NCBI GenBank assembly: GCA_018296165.2
Contig: JACKQL020000190.1
Location: forward strand, 1 to 63,866
Direction: 5' to 3'
Source of the DNA: Termitomyces sp. T153
Taxonomy: Eukaryota; Basidiomycota; Agaricomycetes; Agaricales; Lyophyllaceae
DNA length: 63,866 bases
The translations under genes and the position numbers were made by a program. The notes beneath the pieces are model-generated. The model was not told the DNA's origin and did no database searches. It saw only the letters and a program-made list of their open reading frames with translations. Below, piece by piece: positions 1 through 11,720 of this stretch. Positions within the stretch are counted from its first letter, which is position 1. Each line of letters starts with the position of its first letter.

Positions 1-209
1 TTTAGGGGGGCAGGTCTCAAGGAGGTCTTGCTGTTGTTTGGTGGGGATGGTGACTTGTTCTCTGTGCAGCAAGCAACTACTTTTGGTAGGGGTTGTTATT
101 GTTGTCAGAGACTGGTATGGATGCAGTGCTAGAGAAGTCATCAAGCCATAGATGGGGTTATTGCTGGGGTGGGTTGGGTACTGGTTTGGGGATGTTGTAG
201 TCAACCTTT
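1..209 (-). pseudogene. Gag-like remnant of element J, distal part
   Basis: Continues the J leader/gag of 1385-1656 beyond the solo LTR: the stretch around 180-209 resembles D around 14955-14985. No uninterrupted frame remains and no domain is recognisable. It is assigned by collinearity only. Confidence 0.5.
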
Positions 210-1379
210 TGTCACAACCCATTCCCTGGACCCTCACACATTGCCTCCAACTCTCCTGCTCCCCCAGAGCCTCCCCCAATGCCCTGTTGAACTTCTCCAA
301 CCATTGTTTACTCTCTGTGCCCACTCTGGTCAACTCTGACACTTCTCTGGCTAACTCCAATGGCCTCCTGGCCAACTCTGACATCTTCCCTGCAGCCACC
401 AGTGCTTCCTCTGGATCTCCTGAGCCCTGGAACCATCCCTCCACCATTCCTGACTCTGTCACACATCATTGACTCACCACCCTGGTTCCTCAGACCCACT
501 CCAGAGTATCACAACAACCTTGGGACAGCCCATGTTCCCAATTGATCCCATCAATATATCAATGTGGCCTGCCCCCTGATCACAACTGATACCTGTCAAC
601 TCTGCTGAGCTCTGCCAAGCCCCACTGCCACAGCCGACATTCCCTAGAGCTCCCCAGTAGTCTGTATATAAGTTGTAGAGTAGCTCTTTGTACTCTAGTC
701 TTGATATTGCTTAATGTTACCTATGGTCTGATTGTTCTCTTGTGTTTCATGTTCCATGTTACATTTCTCCTTACTCTCAGTCTCCCAGTTTTGCCTTGTC
801 TCTATTCCATTATTGTTTTCATCATCATTTTGTATCTCCACCTGAACCTATTTTTGTTCTTGTCTCAATCTCATCTCATTTGATCCATTCTGCCTATTGT
901 GTTTGAGTCCTTTCCAATCCTAACATCCTTATGAACTCCATGCTTATGATTATGAACATCAACACATTCTTTTAACTAACTCCAGACCTTGCTACATGCT
1001 TGGCTCCAAGTTCCATCAACTTCAATTGATCCCCCATCAAGCTCTGGCTCTGCTCCTGCCACTTGCATAGCCTCTGCTTCTATCACTTGCATAGCCTCCA
1101 CTCCCATCACTTGCCTAACCTCCACTTCCTCCACACCCATAATACTTGCTTATGGACTTGTGCCTGATACCCTGCCAAGCTCATCCCTTTTCCCACAACT
1201 TATCCCACATTCCTCCAGACCAACTCAGACTTGCTCAGATCACTCCCCATCACTTACCCTTGCAAGCCCTCTGTATTTAGAGCTCCTCCAAGTGCCCAGT
1301 TATCAGTGCAGGGAATCATGTTTGCCTAGTAAGAACTTGCCCAGTATAGCTGAGCCCCTGTGGTCAGTGGAACCTGACA
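210..1379 (+). mobile_element. Solo LTR (F/D-type gypsy), plus orientation
   Basis: Starts TGTCACAACCC and ends CCTGACA, the same ends as the LTR of F at 61311-62458, and is 1170 bp long. It is flanked by a perfect 5-bp target duplication, CCTTT at 205-209 and CCTTT at 1380-1384. No internal region follows, so it is a solo LTR left by recombination between the two LTRs of a full element. It carries a TATATAA box with the AGTCTTGATATT transcript-start motif about 32 bp further on (near 667-712). Confidence 0.88.
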
Positions 1380-1384
1380 CCTTT

Positions 1385-1656
1385 GGTAGGAGGCAGAGCT
1401 GGCAGAGAAGGTGGGGAGGCATAGGAGGTGTTGGTGAGGGGGGTGCAGAGTTGGGTTTGCATGGGGAGAGTGTCCATAGAGAGAGCCATTGTATGAGTGT
1501 GACTGGAGTGGAGGGGGCATTTGGTGTTAGGTCCATGATTTGATGGGCCTTGGCAGATTGGGCAAGGCCAAATGAATCATAGTGGGCTCCAGGCATGAGC
1601 TGACCATAGATATCAAGAGTTCCAATGGAAGTGTGTGCAGAGTTAACTGCAGACAT
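1385..1656 (-). pseudogene. Gag N-terminus of element J
   Basis: ATG at 1656 (-) opens a proline/serine-rich frame beginning MSAVNSAHT, homologous to the gag starts of C (ATG 8195), D (ATG 15262 on -) and F (62491). The frame runs into the solo LTR at the CCTTT duplication, so the gene is truncated. Capsid and zinc-knuckle parts are not present here. Confidence 0.65.
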
Positions 1657-1675
1657 CACAAATAGGGTAAGAGAG

Positions 1676-1687
1676 AGTCTTGATATT
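1676..1687 (-). promoter_or_regulatory. Self-priming PBS of element J
   Basis: Minus-strand AATATCAAGACT directly inside the 5' LTR. It is complementary to the AGTCTTGATATT transcript-start motif of this LTR family; J's own LTR copy at 2364-2375 has one C-to-T change. Confidence 0.6.
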
Positions 1688-1688
1688 A

Positions 1689-2862
1689 TATCAGGTTCTG
1701 CTGACCATGGGGGCTCAGCTGCACTGGGCAAATCCTTACTAGGCAGACATGATTCCCTGCACTAATAACTGGGCACTTGGAGAAGTTCTAAATGCAGGGG
1801 ACTTGTAAGGATAAGTGATGGGAAGTGATCTGAGCAAGTCCAGGGTGGTCTGGAGAGGTGTAGGACAAGTTGCAGGGAAGGGACAAGCTTGGTGGAGTGT
1901 CAGGTATGAGTCTGTAAGCAAGTATTGTAGGTGTGGAGGAAGCAGAGGCTATGTGAGTGATGGGAGTGGAGCTGGAGCTTGATGGGGGATCAATGGAAGT
2001 TGATGAGGTTTGGGACTGAGCAAGTAGCAAGGTCTGGAGTTGGTTTAAAGAATGTTTGAGGTTTGTAATTGTAATTGCGGAGTTTGTGAAGGCATTAAGG
2101 TTGAAGGGGACTTGGGCACAATGAAGGAAATAGATCAATTGAGACAAGATGGAGCTGAATGGAATGAGGTGGAGTCAAGACAAGACTGAGATAGAATAAA
2201 AATAGATTCAGGCAGAGATACAAGATAATAATAAGAATAATAATGGAATAGAAACAAGACAAGACCAGGAAACTGAGATAAAACCAGGAGAGTGAGAGTA
2301 AGGAAAATGTAACACAGAACATGAAACACAAGAGAGAAACAATCAGACCATAGGTAATGCAGGTAATATTAAGACTAGAGTACAAGGAGCTACTCTACAA
2401 CTTATATGCTGGCTATTGGGGTGCTCTGGGGGACAGCAGGTGTGGCAGCATGGCTTGGCAGAGCTCAGCAGAGTTGACAGGTGTTGGTTGTAATCAGAGA
2501 GCAGGCCACATTGATATCTTGATGGGATCAGTTGGGAATGTGAGTCATCCTGAGGTTGTTGTGATACTCTGGAGTGTGTTGAGGGAACCAGGGTGATGGG
2601 CTGGTGATGTATGACAGAGTCAGGAATGGTGGGAGATGGTTCTAGGGGCTCAGGAGAGCTAGGAGAAGCATTGGTGGCTGTAGAGAAGATGTCAGAGTTG
2701 GCCAGGGGGCCATTGGGGTTTGCCAGAGAAGTGTCAGAGTTACTTGGAGTGGGCATGGAGGGTGTACAATGGTTGGGGGGTTTGAGGGGGCATTGGGGGG
2801 GGAACTCTGGGGAAGTGAGTGGGCTGGAAGGGGGTTGGGGGTCCAGGGAGCACATCATAACA
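1689..2862 (-). mobile_element. 5' LTR of element J, minus orientation
   Basis: About 1174 bp, reading TATCAGG...ATAACA on the plus strand, which are transition-decayed versions of TGTCAGG...GTGACA in D. It is collinear along its length with the D LTRs and the solo LTR at 47722-48861. The right border touches relic A at 2863. Confidence 0.8.
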
Positions 2863-5313
2863 CCTTCCAGTACTTCATGAACAACATCTTCCATGACATG
2901 AACAACATTTTTGTTATTGTGTACCTGGACAACATACTGATCTACTTGAGCTCATCTGAGGAGCATCTGGATCATGTCTGCTGTGTTCTAGAATGACTCC
3001 AGGAATACCACCTCCATGCCAAGCCTGAGAAATGCTCCTTCCACACAATGGAGGTTGAATACCTCAGAGTCATTGTCATTCCCAACAGCATACACATGGA
3101 CCCTGCCAAGGTTGAAGCCATACTCAACTAGCCCCCACCATGGAACATCAAGAAGGTACAGTTGTTCTTGGGGTTTGCTAACTTTTATTGCCAATTCATC
3201 AACAACTACTCCAGAATCACCAAACCCCTCAACCAACTCATGTGGAAGACACTCCTTGGGATTGGGACAGCAAGTGCCAAAGTGTATTCCTCCTCCTCAA
3301 GAAGGCCTTCACCTCTGCTCCAGTCCTCTGCCATTTCAACCCCTCCCTGCCAATCATGCTCAAGTGTGATGCCTCCAACTATGCCATTGCTAGAATACTC
3401 TCCCAGTCAGACTCCAGAAGCAAGGATCTCTGCCCTGTTGCCTTCTACACCCATTCAATGATCCCCATGGAACTCAACTATAATATCTACAACAAAGAAC
3501 TCCTTGCAATCATTGAAGCCTTCCATTAGTGGCAGGCCTACCTCAAGGGATCCCTGCACTGCATTCAAGTCTACTCTGACCACAACAATCTGCAATACTT
3601 CATGACCACAAAGCAACTCAGCCACCACCAAGCTCAATGGTCCAAAACCCTCTCAGAGTATGACTTTACCATCCACTACTGCCCAGGATGACTTGGTGCA
3701 AAGCCCAATGCACTCACATGGAGGTCTGATGTGTATCCAAAGAAGTCATTTGAAGCTGAGTAGAACATGTTCAACCATCAAGTGGTAATCCCCTCCAAAC
3801 ATCTATATGCCATGCTGATTTTAAGTGAAGAAGGAATCCTCCACCAAATCAGAAATTCACTCCTGGACTCCTTCTTCACCCAGCATGACTCCTGCAACAA
3901 CTTTGCTGACAAGTTGAGCACCAAAAACCCTTTCATGCTGTCTCTGGACCACCACTTCCTGCTCTGGAGTGGATGAATCTATGCTCTGGACCACAAGTCC
4001 ATTTGCTTTAACATACTCCAACAACACCACAACCACAAGCTCCATGGGCACCCAGGAATTTGTAAGACCTTTCAGCTCATCTCCCACACTTACTTTTGGC
4101 CAGGAATGAAGAAGGACATCACACAATACATAAGGGCCTGCAAACCCTGTCTCTGAGCCAAGGTACCCCACCACCACCCTCATGGATTATTAAAGCCCCT
4201 CCCCATGGGTCAGTGCCCCTAGTCTTCAATCTCAATGGATCACATCGTTGAACTCCCCAACTCCAAAGGTTTTGATGCAATCCTTGTCATTGTCTGCCAC
4301 CTTACTAAACAAGCTCTCTTCATCCCCTGCCACACCACTGACAATGCTCTAGAGTTCAGCAAATTATTCCTTGAACACATATTCTCCAAGCACAGACTCC
4401 CAGACAACATCATCTCCAACCGCAGACCTCTGTTTGTCTCCCATTTCTAGCAATTGCTGTGCAAAGCACTTGAAATAAGAACCAACCTCTCCACCACCTA
4501 TCACCTGGAGATGGACAGACAGACAGAACAAGTAAACCAGATGTTCAAACAGTATCTCCACCTCTACATTATTTATTTACAGAATGACTGGCACATGGAA
4601 CTCCCCCTTGCCGAGTTTACCTACAACAACATGCTGCACTCTGCCACCAGAAGTTCCCCTTTCTACATCAATAAGGGCTACAACCCCTGACTTATACTAT
4701 CCCTCAAAGATATTCCCTCCCATGTCATCCATGAAGTTGCCAAAGACCTCTGGTCCCTTTACCAGTTCCTCCAGGACAAGATCAACACCACCAATCAAGC
4801 CTACTCCAAGCATGCTGATGCCCAATGCAAACTGACCCCCAACTGGCCCCCTGGCACCTTGGTCTGGTTTGATCAAAGAAATCTCGGTTTGATCAAAGAA
4901 ATATCAAGACCTGGAGGCCCTCCATCAAGCTTGATCACAAATGTCTTGGTCCTTTCAAAGTCCTCTGGAAGGTCTCCACACATGCCTACAAGCTCAACCT
5001 ACTCCCTGGCCTGAAGAGTCTCCACTCCATATTCCACATGCACCTCCTCAAAAAACATGCTCCAGACCTCTTCCCTGGGCAATGCCCCAGTTGACTGCCC
5101 CTCATTGAAGTCAAGGACAAATATCACTATGAGGTTGACCAGATCCTCGACTCCTGCTTGATCCATGGCTGGCCTCAATACTTGGTCTGCTGGAAGGGCT
5201 ATGGGCCTGGGAATGACACTTGGAAACCCCAAAAAAACCTTGACAGAGCCCCCAACAAACTCTGGGACTTCTATCAATGGCACTCCACCAAGCCCTGGGA
5301 CTCCCAGGACTAG
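2863..5313 (+). pseudogene. Relic A: gypsy pol (RT C-part, RNase H, integrase, chromodomain)
   Basis: Collinear with C pol from 18526 to the chromodomain. It keeps the last third of reverse transcriptase (active site YLDN at 2922-2933 instead of YLDD), RNase H (CDAS near 3367; YNKELL near 3490), an integrase zinc region with HHNHK and CKPC (4025-4150), the integrase core (4235-4560) and a C-terminal chromodomain (YEVDQILDS / YLVCWKGYG, 5129-5215). Several TGA/TAG stops and frame changes interrupt it. The 5' half was lost where element J lies. No expression of a functional product is plausible. Confidence 0.85.
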
Positions 5314-5384
5314 CAAACACAGATGGCATTGGTGGGTGTAACCCCTGCCTCTGGATTTATTAGGAATTCAACTCCCACAAGTAC
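5314..5384 (+). other. 3' untranslated part of relic A
   Basis: Homologous to C at 20954-21025 (shared GATTCAACTCCCAC). Element B inserted here; the base before its LTR belongs to A. Confidence 0.6.
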
Positions 5385-5823
5385 TGTCAGGGGATGTCCC
5401 ACTTGTTTCCCCTTCTACTTCTCCAGTTATTGTCAGAATTGCTCCATTATAGTTTTCATTTAATCTCCTTCCTGTTCCCTATCTATTGGTCCTAGTTTCA
5501 GCCCTCAAGCTGCACTGGTTCTCTGTCAATAAGTCAGACAAGTGTGGCCCCTTTGACACTGCCACTAGCTTATGTAACTGCTGACCAATTGCTGACACAT
5601 CACTTGTGTCTTTTTTCTGTCATACTGTACAGTTGTTTCTCACACTTCTGAAGCCTCTGAAGCATCACACCTGGCCTAGGGAATCCCCAGACTTGTTCTC
5701 TTTGGATTTGCCTTTGCCAGGTGAGTAGTTATCTCAGTAGACACTGTACAGTACTGAATAGACTTTGGATTTCCCTTTGCCAGCTGTGTGATTGAGCCAC
5801 AGCCTCCAGAGGTTGCCCTTACA
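5385..5823 (+). mobile_element. 5' LTR of element B
   Basis: 439 bp, TGTCAGGGG...CCCTTACA. It contains AGACTTGTTCT at 5689-5699, which is nearly complementary to the sequence just inside the LTR and so marks the probable RNA 5' end (R start). Confidence 0.85.
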
Positions 5824-5825
5824 GC

Positions 5826-5836
5826 AGAACAAATCT
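5826..5836 (+). promoter_or_regulatory. Putative self-priming PBS of element B
   Basis: AGAACAAATCT, two bases inside the LTR. It is complementary at 10 of 11 positions to AGACTTGTTCT in the LTR, the mismatch being a C/T transition. The relic of the same family at 51129 (-) matches 11 of 11. I see no typical tRNA-complementary PBS. Confidence 0.55.
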
Positions 5837-5939
5837 CTAGATTCCATCTGGGAGCCCCCTTTTCAGTTACTTGAGCTTCTACTTGGTTCCTCAAAAGGTC
5901 TCTCCCCCACCAGTGTCTTAGTGCTCCTGTGCCCTTTCT

Positions 5940-7180
5940 ATGACCCAGCCAACCTCTCCAGCACCTCCCCCTGACACTTCAAGCCCCCAGGACAATGCCT
6001 GGAGTTGTTTGCTGTCCCTGGAGACACAGGTTCAACTTACCCAAGCCTCCCTTACTTCCCACATGGCTGAACTCACTGGACTCCATCAAACTACTGAAGC
6101 AGTGTCCCTTTCTCTACAAGCCCTTCTGGAACATCTCCCCCTTGCTCCTACCACTCCTTTGATGCCCCCAGCAGATGCAGAATGGTTTGTGTCTGCACCT
6201 AGCTCAGGCTTTTTGGCTCCAGCTGCTGCAGAACAGTTTGTGTCTGCATCTGGCTTAGGCCTTTCAGCTCCTTGTTCCAAACTCCCTCATCCTGCACTCC
6301 CTGATGTATATGATGGAGATTGTAAGGCTGGAGAATGTTTCCTCCAGTCCTGCATCACCTATATCCAGCTGAGCAGTGAAGCCTTTATCTCAGATGCCTT
6401 GAAAATTGCCTGGGTCCTCTCCTACATGAAGGCTGGTCAAGCCTCAACTTATGCACTGCATATCTTTTGATGCCCAGGAGGAGTGAAGAGTTTCTCTAGC
6501 TGGATGGAGTTTGAGAAGGAGTTCTGAGTGGAGTTCTTCCCCCTTGACCCTGCCAAAACCACAGCTCTTTCTCTTCAAGACCAAACTCAGTATGGTCAAG
6601 GAAAGCAGTCACTTGATGAGTACATTGACTCCTTTCATGCCTTAGTTGAACAGGCTGGATATCCAGATGGTCTACAACTCTGCCTAACCTTCTGTGATGG
6701 ACTCCACCCCTCTCTCAGGGATTGTATTGACAGCATGGCAGAGGAACACCCAGATGATGAGCATGTCAATACCTGGTACAATGTGGCACACAAGCAGTGG
6801 CAGCTCATAGAACTGCAATATGAGTTGCAGTAGATGCAACCCTTGACCTTCTCTTTTTCTTGTGGAGGGTTCACCCCCTGAGCTCCCTCTTCTGCACCTG
6901 CATTAGCATCCTCACAACCAGGTGCAGCTCCTTCCTTCATGCCTCATGTTGCCCTCCTGTGCTCTCTACTCCAAGGAGTCCCAATGGATGTTGATGCTTC
7001 CCAACAGCAGTCCTCTACCCCTTTGCTGTGTCAATGCTGTGGAAGGGCAGGTCATTTTGCCCACTACTGTCCTCAAGGGCTAGAAGTTCACTACTTGTTA
7101 GCATCAGAGCAAGAAGAGCTGCTCATCCAACTCCTTGCAGCCTGGGATGCTACAGGAACCCCCTCTCCAGATGCACCTAT
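5940..7180 (+). pseudogene. Element B gag, first part (capsid and zinc knuckle)
   Basis: ATG 5940 opens a glutamine/threonine-rich N-terminus (QVQLTQASLTSHMAEL). A gypsy capsid region follows (ISDALKIAWVLSYMK; YPDGLQLCLTFCDGLHPSL), then a CCHC zinc knuckle, CQCCGRAGHFAHYC, near 7029-7070 (CX2CX4HX4C), which binds the element RNA. One frame is broken by TGA at 6468 and 6525, TGA near 6879 and TAG at 6831. Element C interrupts the frame after codon GATGCACCTAT; it resumes in phase at 24082. Confidence 0.8.
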
Positions 7181-8162
7181 TGTCATGACCTGCTCCCTAG
7201 CTCCCTAGACACTGCTCCCAACCCCTCCCAATTTCCCGTCTAACTCCCCTGAACCTCGCCCACACTGGATAACTCTGACGCTTCTCCAGCAAACCCCGAT
7301 GGCAACTCCCTCTCCATAGCCATCAACACCCTGAAACCTTCCCCCACCGTTCCTGGCCATGTCATATGTCCCCGACCCCCTACTCTAGTTTACCCAACCC
7401 ATCCCAAAGTGTCATGACATCCCTGGAGCGGCCGTGCCCCCAACTGATCCCATTAGAATACTGCTGCGGCCCGACCTTGGATTGTACCTGACACCCGTCG
7501 ACTCTGCACAGCTCCGTCAACCCCCGCCACCATATCTGCCGCCCTCAGAGGTACCCAGTAGTCAGTATATAAGTCGTAGAATAACTCCCCAAACTTTAGT
7601 CTTGATATTACATTTACTGGTTTCCTATGTTTCGTCTCTTGTCTTGTCTCTATTCCTGTTTTTAGGTTTCGAATCTATCTTTTTTCTCAGTCTCATCTTG
7701 TCTCCGTCTCGTCTTGACTGTACATATTTCCTTTGTTCCTCTAAGTTTCCCTTGCTCCCTACGTCAGTACAAACTCCGCGCACGCGCTACGAATTCAACA
7801 TTCTTATGACAACTCTGAACCTCGCTACCCACTTGGCCCCGGAACCCATCAAGCCCTGGTAATCCCCAATCCAGCTCCGACCCCGCCCCCATCACCCGAG
7901 AAGCCTCCACTTACCCCGCAATCTATTTGCGCGCCCACGAACTAGCCCTGACACCCGCCCTGGGTCAACGACCAGTACCTTTGGTCTTAGACTCCTCCGG
8001 ACCATTCAGGACTTACTCGGGCTGCTCCCCCTAGGGATCCCCTCGCAAGCTTTCCCCACCTCCGCTCCAACTCTGGACGCCTGGTTATAAGCGCGGGACA
8101 TCGCGTCTGCCTAGTAAGGACTCGCCAGTGTACTGAGCCCCTGTTGTCAGTGGAACCTGACA
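7181..8162 (+). mobile_element. 5' LTR of element C
   Basis: 982 bp, TGTCATGACC...CCTGACA. It differs from the 3' LTR by about 30 positions in the first 400 bp, almost all C/T or G/A; the right half is better conserved. Confidence 0.9.
7566..7609 (+). promoter_or_regulatory. LTR promoter of C: TATA box and transcript start motif
   Basis: TATATAA at 7566-7572; 32 bp after its first base lies AGTCTTGATATT (7598-7609), the correct spacing for an RNA 5' end. The motif is complementary to the primer-binding site at 8164. Confidence 0.65.
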
Positions 8163-8163
8163 T

Positions 8164-8175
8164 AATAGCAAGACT
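8164..8175 (+). promoter_or_regulatory. Self-priming PBS of element C
   Basis: AATAGCAAGACT directly after the 5' LTR, complementary at 11 of 12 positions to AGTCTTGATATT at 7598-7609. This is the arrangement of Tf1/sushi elements, which prime from their own RNA 5' end instead of a tRNA. Confidence 0.65.
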
Positions 8176-9600
8176 CCCCCTTACCCCATTCTCGATGTCT
8201 GCGTTTAACCCCGCGTACAACCCTGTCGGTTACCCAACCAACGCCTACGGCTGGCCCCTACTGGAAAATTCCTATGCCCCATTCTACCCGGGTCCCTTCA
8301 CGGACCAATACGTGCCCCGTCATTGGACCCCTGACCCCAACCAGGCATTCTATGCCCCCTCCATCAGCCAGGGAATACCCCTGGGCTGGCGCCGCCCTCC
8401 CGCATTCCACGCCGATGGCAACAACCCCCGTATCAACCCTGGAGGATACTCCGCAGCACCCCCAACCCCGCCTACCTCCCCCGCCCATTACTATGCGTAC
8501 CCAATCCCCGCTGCAGCCCCAGCCCCTCCAGAGGCCACGGATAACTATTCCCCCCCCCACCCACTGTTTGCCGCTCAAACCCCTCCTTCTCCCTAGGCAG
8601 CAAAGGATCAAAGCCTACGCCCAGCAACACGACGAAGTGCTCCGCTTCCTCCACCTGTCCCCCGCAGAATTTGCAAGGTGTACCCGCACCCTCCTCACCA
8701 ACCTAGGCTACCCCAATGCCTCCGCAACTCCAGAGGTCTGGGTGGATCGACTCCTCGACTTCCATGAATGCTACCTGCAAGGGAACCTCCCAGAGAATAC
8801 GCAAGGCACCCTGGGCATCGATGACAACTTACGGAACAAGCTCTGCGCCTTGGTCAAAGAAATCCACACTAGCCCGAACCCCCGCCCCTTCGAAGACCCT
8901 CTGGATCCCACCTGCTCCTTCCACGTGCAACGCGAGGAACCCGTCAGGACACAAAACAAAGCCCCATCTTCCGTTCCCCATCAGCAGGAAGAACTCAACA
9001 CGGCCTCCAGCATCTTGAGGAACCTCAACCCCACGGGGGGGTTGTTCGACCAACCCGCCGCCCACACCTTGGCTCTCTCCGCCCGGCCCCAGGCCAGCTC
9101 CGTGCCCAGCACCTTCTGAACCTGGGACCAACCCGCCGCCCCCAAACTCCATTCCCAACGACCACCCCTACGCATCGACAATGACAACAGGACCCTCTTC
9201 TATATTGACGAGCCAGGCAACCCCGCCGATGAACACTCCCCGCACCACAGGCCCCAATGAGACAGACCCCCCCCACTTCGATCTCCGCGCCCCTCGTAGC
9301 AATGCCCCTCCACCCCGTCCCAATGCCCCAGTTCCCCCGCGACAGCCCATGGGCCCCGGGGCGCCCGACCTTTTTCCGCCAACCCCTCTTGTCCCCCGCC
9401 TGCCCCGATGCCTAATCCCCCCACCGACGCCAACTATTTCAGACCCCCGAACCCCGGAGGACCCCCTCCCCCTTGATGGGCCCCAGGACCTGCCCTGGGT
9501 AGTGTGGGTCAAAACCCCAGTGGAGGACCACCCAATGGCAGACCCCCGGGAGGATGGGGCCTGGCAATGGACAACTTTCCCCCCCAGTGTGGAAACGGAA

Positions 9601-9622
9601 ATCACTACTACTACTACTACTA
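9601..9622 (+). repeat. TAC trinucleotide microsatellite in gag
   Basis: About seven TAC units coding a tyrosine run inside the disordered part of gag. Confidence 0.8.
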
Positions 9623-10360
9623 CAACGCCGGACCCCCACCTCGAACTCAAAATTCACAGGACAATACCCACGACACACTGGCCCAGGAAGGTAAGCTCGA
9701 CATCCAGAGGCCCAAACCCTTCACTGGCCGCAACCCTCGGAAGTGGCAAATCTTCCTGACCCAGTGTTTAACTATGTTTCAAGCTAAGCCCATCACTTTT
9801 CAGCTTGAGAGCTCACAAGTAGCCTTCACCGCATCATACTTACAGGGCATCGCCTTTGACCACTACACTGCGCTACTCCGGTTTGACCCAAACAATCCCG
9901 TACTCTCCAATTGGCTCGCTTTCACCCAAGAGTTCTCAAGTAAGTTTGGTGTCTTTGACACCGTAGCAGAGGCAGAGGAAAATCTCTTCAACCTCTGAAT
10001 GCGCGACAACAAATGCTTCACGACCTTCATTGTACGATTTGAACAAGAGGCCTACAAGACCGGCTGGAATTACAACGCCCTCCGGTTCACCCTCCATCAT
10101 GCCCTACCCCAACGGATCAAGGACATCCTTTGCCTCGCGCCCAAACAAACCACCTACGATGGGTACAAGGCGCTCATTACCCAGGTCGACCAACGTTACT
10201 GGGAAGACCGCAGCGAAAACACGGCGCCCCAGACCTCTTGGAACACCTCCGGTAACACCAACTGGCAGGCCGGAGCAACCAATGGCATCCGATCCTCATT
10301 CTCTGCTAACCCTGCTAACCCCGCACCCCACTTCCCTCCGGGCCAAGGAGTCCCCAACAC

Positions 10361-10365
10361 CAACC
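10361..10365 (+). repeat. Target-site duplication of D, left copy (CAACC)
   Basis: Identical to CAACC at 16460-16464 on the other side of D. Confidence 0.95.
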
Positions 10366-11510
10366 TGTCAGGGTCCGCTGACCTCGGGGGCGCAGCTGCA
10401 CTGGGCGAGTCCTTACTAGGCGGGCGTGATTCCCCTGCATTGGTGACCGGACACTCAAAGACATTCCGGGTCCTGGTGGTTTGCACGGGTAATTGAGGAG
10501 ATGTGATCCAGACAGATCCGGGAAGGTCCGGAGAGGTCGGATTGTGGGGAAATGAGACGGTCTTGGCGGGGTTCAGGCAGAAGGCCGTACGGGAGATTTG
10601 CGGAAGCAAGGGAGTAGGTGGCTGTGTGATCAATGGGGGCGGAGCCGGGGTTTGATGGGAGATCATTTGGAGTTGATGGAGTCCGGGACCGAGCGAAGAG
10701 TGAGGTCCGGACCTGGTAAGGAGTGTCGGGGTTCGTAATTATAATCGCGGAGTTCGTGAGGTCGTTAGGGTTGATGAAGAATTGGGCACAAGGGTCAGAC
10801 GACGTCACCGAGACGGCGTTGGACGAGACATTATGGAACAAGAGTAGATTCGAGTGGAGGTACGAAACGATAACGAGAATGATAACGAAAGGGGGACGAG
10901 ACAAGACCGGGAGACTGAGATAAGACCGGGAGACTGAGATAAGATCGGGAAACTGAGAGTAAGGAGAAAGAGATACGAAAACGAACACGAAACACAAAAG
11001 GAAACAATCAGACCATAGGTAACGTTAAGCAATATCAAGACTGGAGTACGAAGAGCTACTCGATGACTTATATACTGACTACCGGAGGACTTCGGGGTAC
11101 ATCGGCTGTGGCGGCGGGGCTTGGCGGGGCTTGACGGAGTGGGCGGGTGTCGGTTGTGATCGAAGATCGTGCCGCGCTGATACGTTGATGGGATCGCGGG
11201 TTGTTCCGAGGTTGTCGTGATATTCCGGAATAGGTCGGAGGAAGCAGGGTGTTGAGTTAATGATGGGTGGGCGAAGATCAGGAATAGCGGGGGTGGTTCT
11301 CGGGGTTTGGGAAGCCCGGGGTAAGTGTCAGTGGCTGCGGGGCAGGCACCGAAGTTGGCCAGGGGGCCGTCGGAGTTAGCCGGGGAGGTGTCGGAGTTAG
11401 CCGAAGTAGGCGTGGGCATGGGCGGAAGTTCGGCGGAGCGTTGGGGGTCCTTTTGGGGGTTCGGGGGTTTGATGGACGATGTGCGGGGTTTTGGGGAACG
11501 GGTCGTGACA
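10366..11510 (-). mobile_element. 3' LTR of element D
   Basis: 1145 bp, TGTCAGG...GTGACA on the plus strand. It lacks one 20-bp unit (AAGACCGGGAGACTGAGAT type, near 10900) present in the 5' LTR. Confidence 0.92.
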
Positions 11511-11525
11511 TCACCCCCCTTTCAG
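11511..11525 (-). promoter_or_regulatory. Polypurine tract of element D
   Basis: Minus strand CTGAAAGGGGGGTGA, directly next to the 3' LTR; primes plus-strand DNA synthesis. The equivalent in C is at 23079-23091. Confidence 0.8.
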
Positions 11526-11593
11526 CGTCGAGACCCTTCGAGACGCGGGGCAGGACGGGGATCGGCGGGGCGTGGGAGTCGAAACCGAGCAAT

Positions 11594-11603
11594 ATTGATC
11601 AAT
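11594..11603. promoter_or_regulatory. ATTGATCAAT palindrome in the antisense leader of D
   Basis: 10-bp palindrome inside CAATATTGATCAATC, at the same place as the 18-bp palindrome of C (22999-23016). It lies between the polypurine tract and the antisense ATG. Function unknown. Confidence 0.45.
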
Positions 11604-11720
11604 CCGCAGCGAGTGATAGCGGCGTGGGAGGCGAAGTCGAAGCGCGGCCGCCGTTTCGTCAGGGTCCTCCTCACTCAATTTAAAGCTTTGGGCGTGCCCC
11701 GGGGTTTCCCAAATTTCGTC

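Larger units (their letters stand above)
1..2862 (-). mobile_element. Element J: 5' part of a D-like gypsy element, off the left window edge
   Basis: On the minus strand this reads 5' LTR (1689-2862), primer-binding site, leader and gag start, and then leaves the window at base 1. The internal part is collinear with the leader of D (14940-15294) and F (62459-62740). A plus-strand solo LTR (210-1379) interrupts it; removing that LTR and one CCTTT copy joins the leader again. J itself abuts the pol relic A at 2862/2863. CpG is nearly absent, so the copy is old. Confidence 0.75.

Noticed and set aside
9168..9650. Minus-strand Gly-rich ORF opposite C gag
   Set aside because: Complement of a proline-rich disordered gag region; Val/Ser runs come from the TAC microsatellite.
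10455..11419. Long minus-strand ORFs within the D LTRs (also 15384-16485) as host proteins
   Set aside because: Present identically in both LTRs and spanning the LTR promoter; Leu/Ser-rich low complexity.
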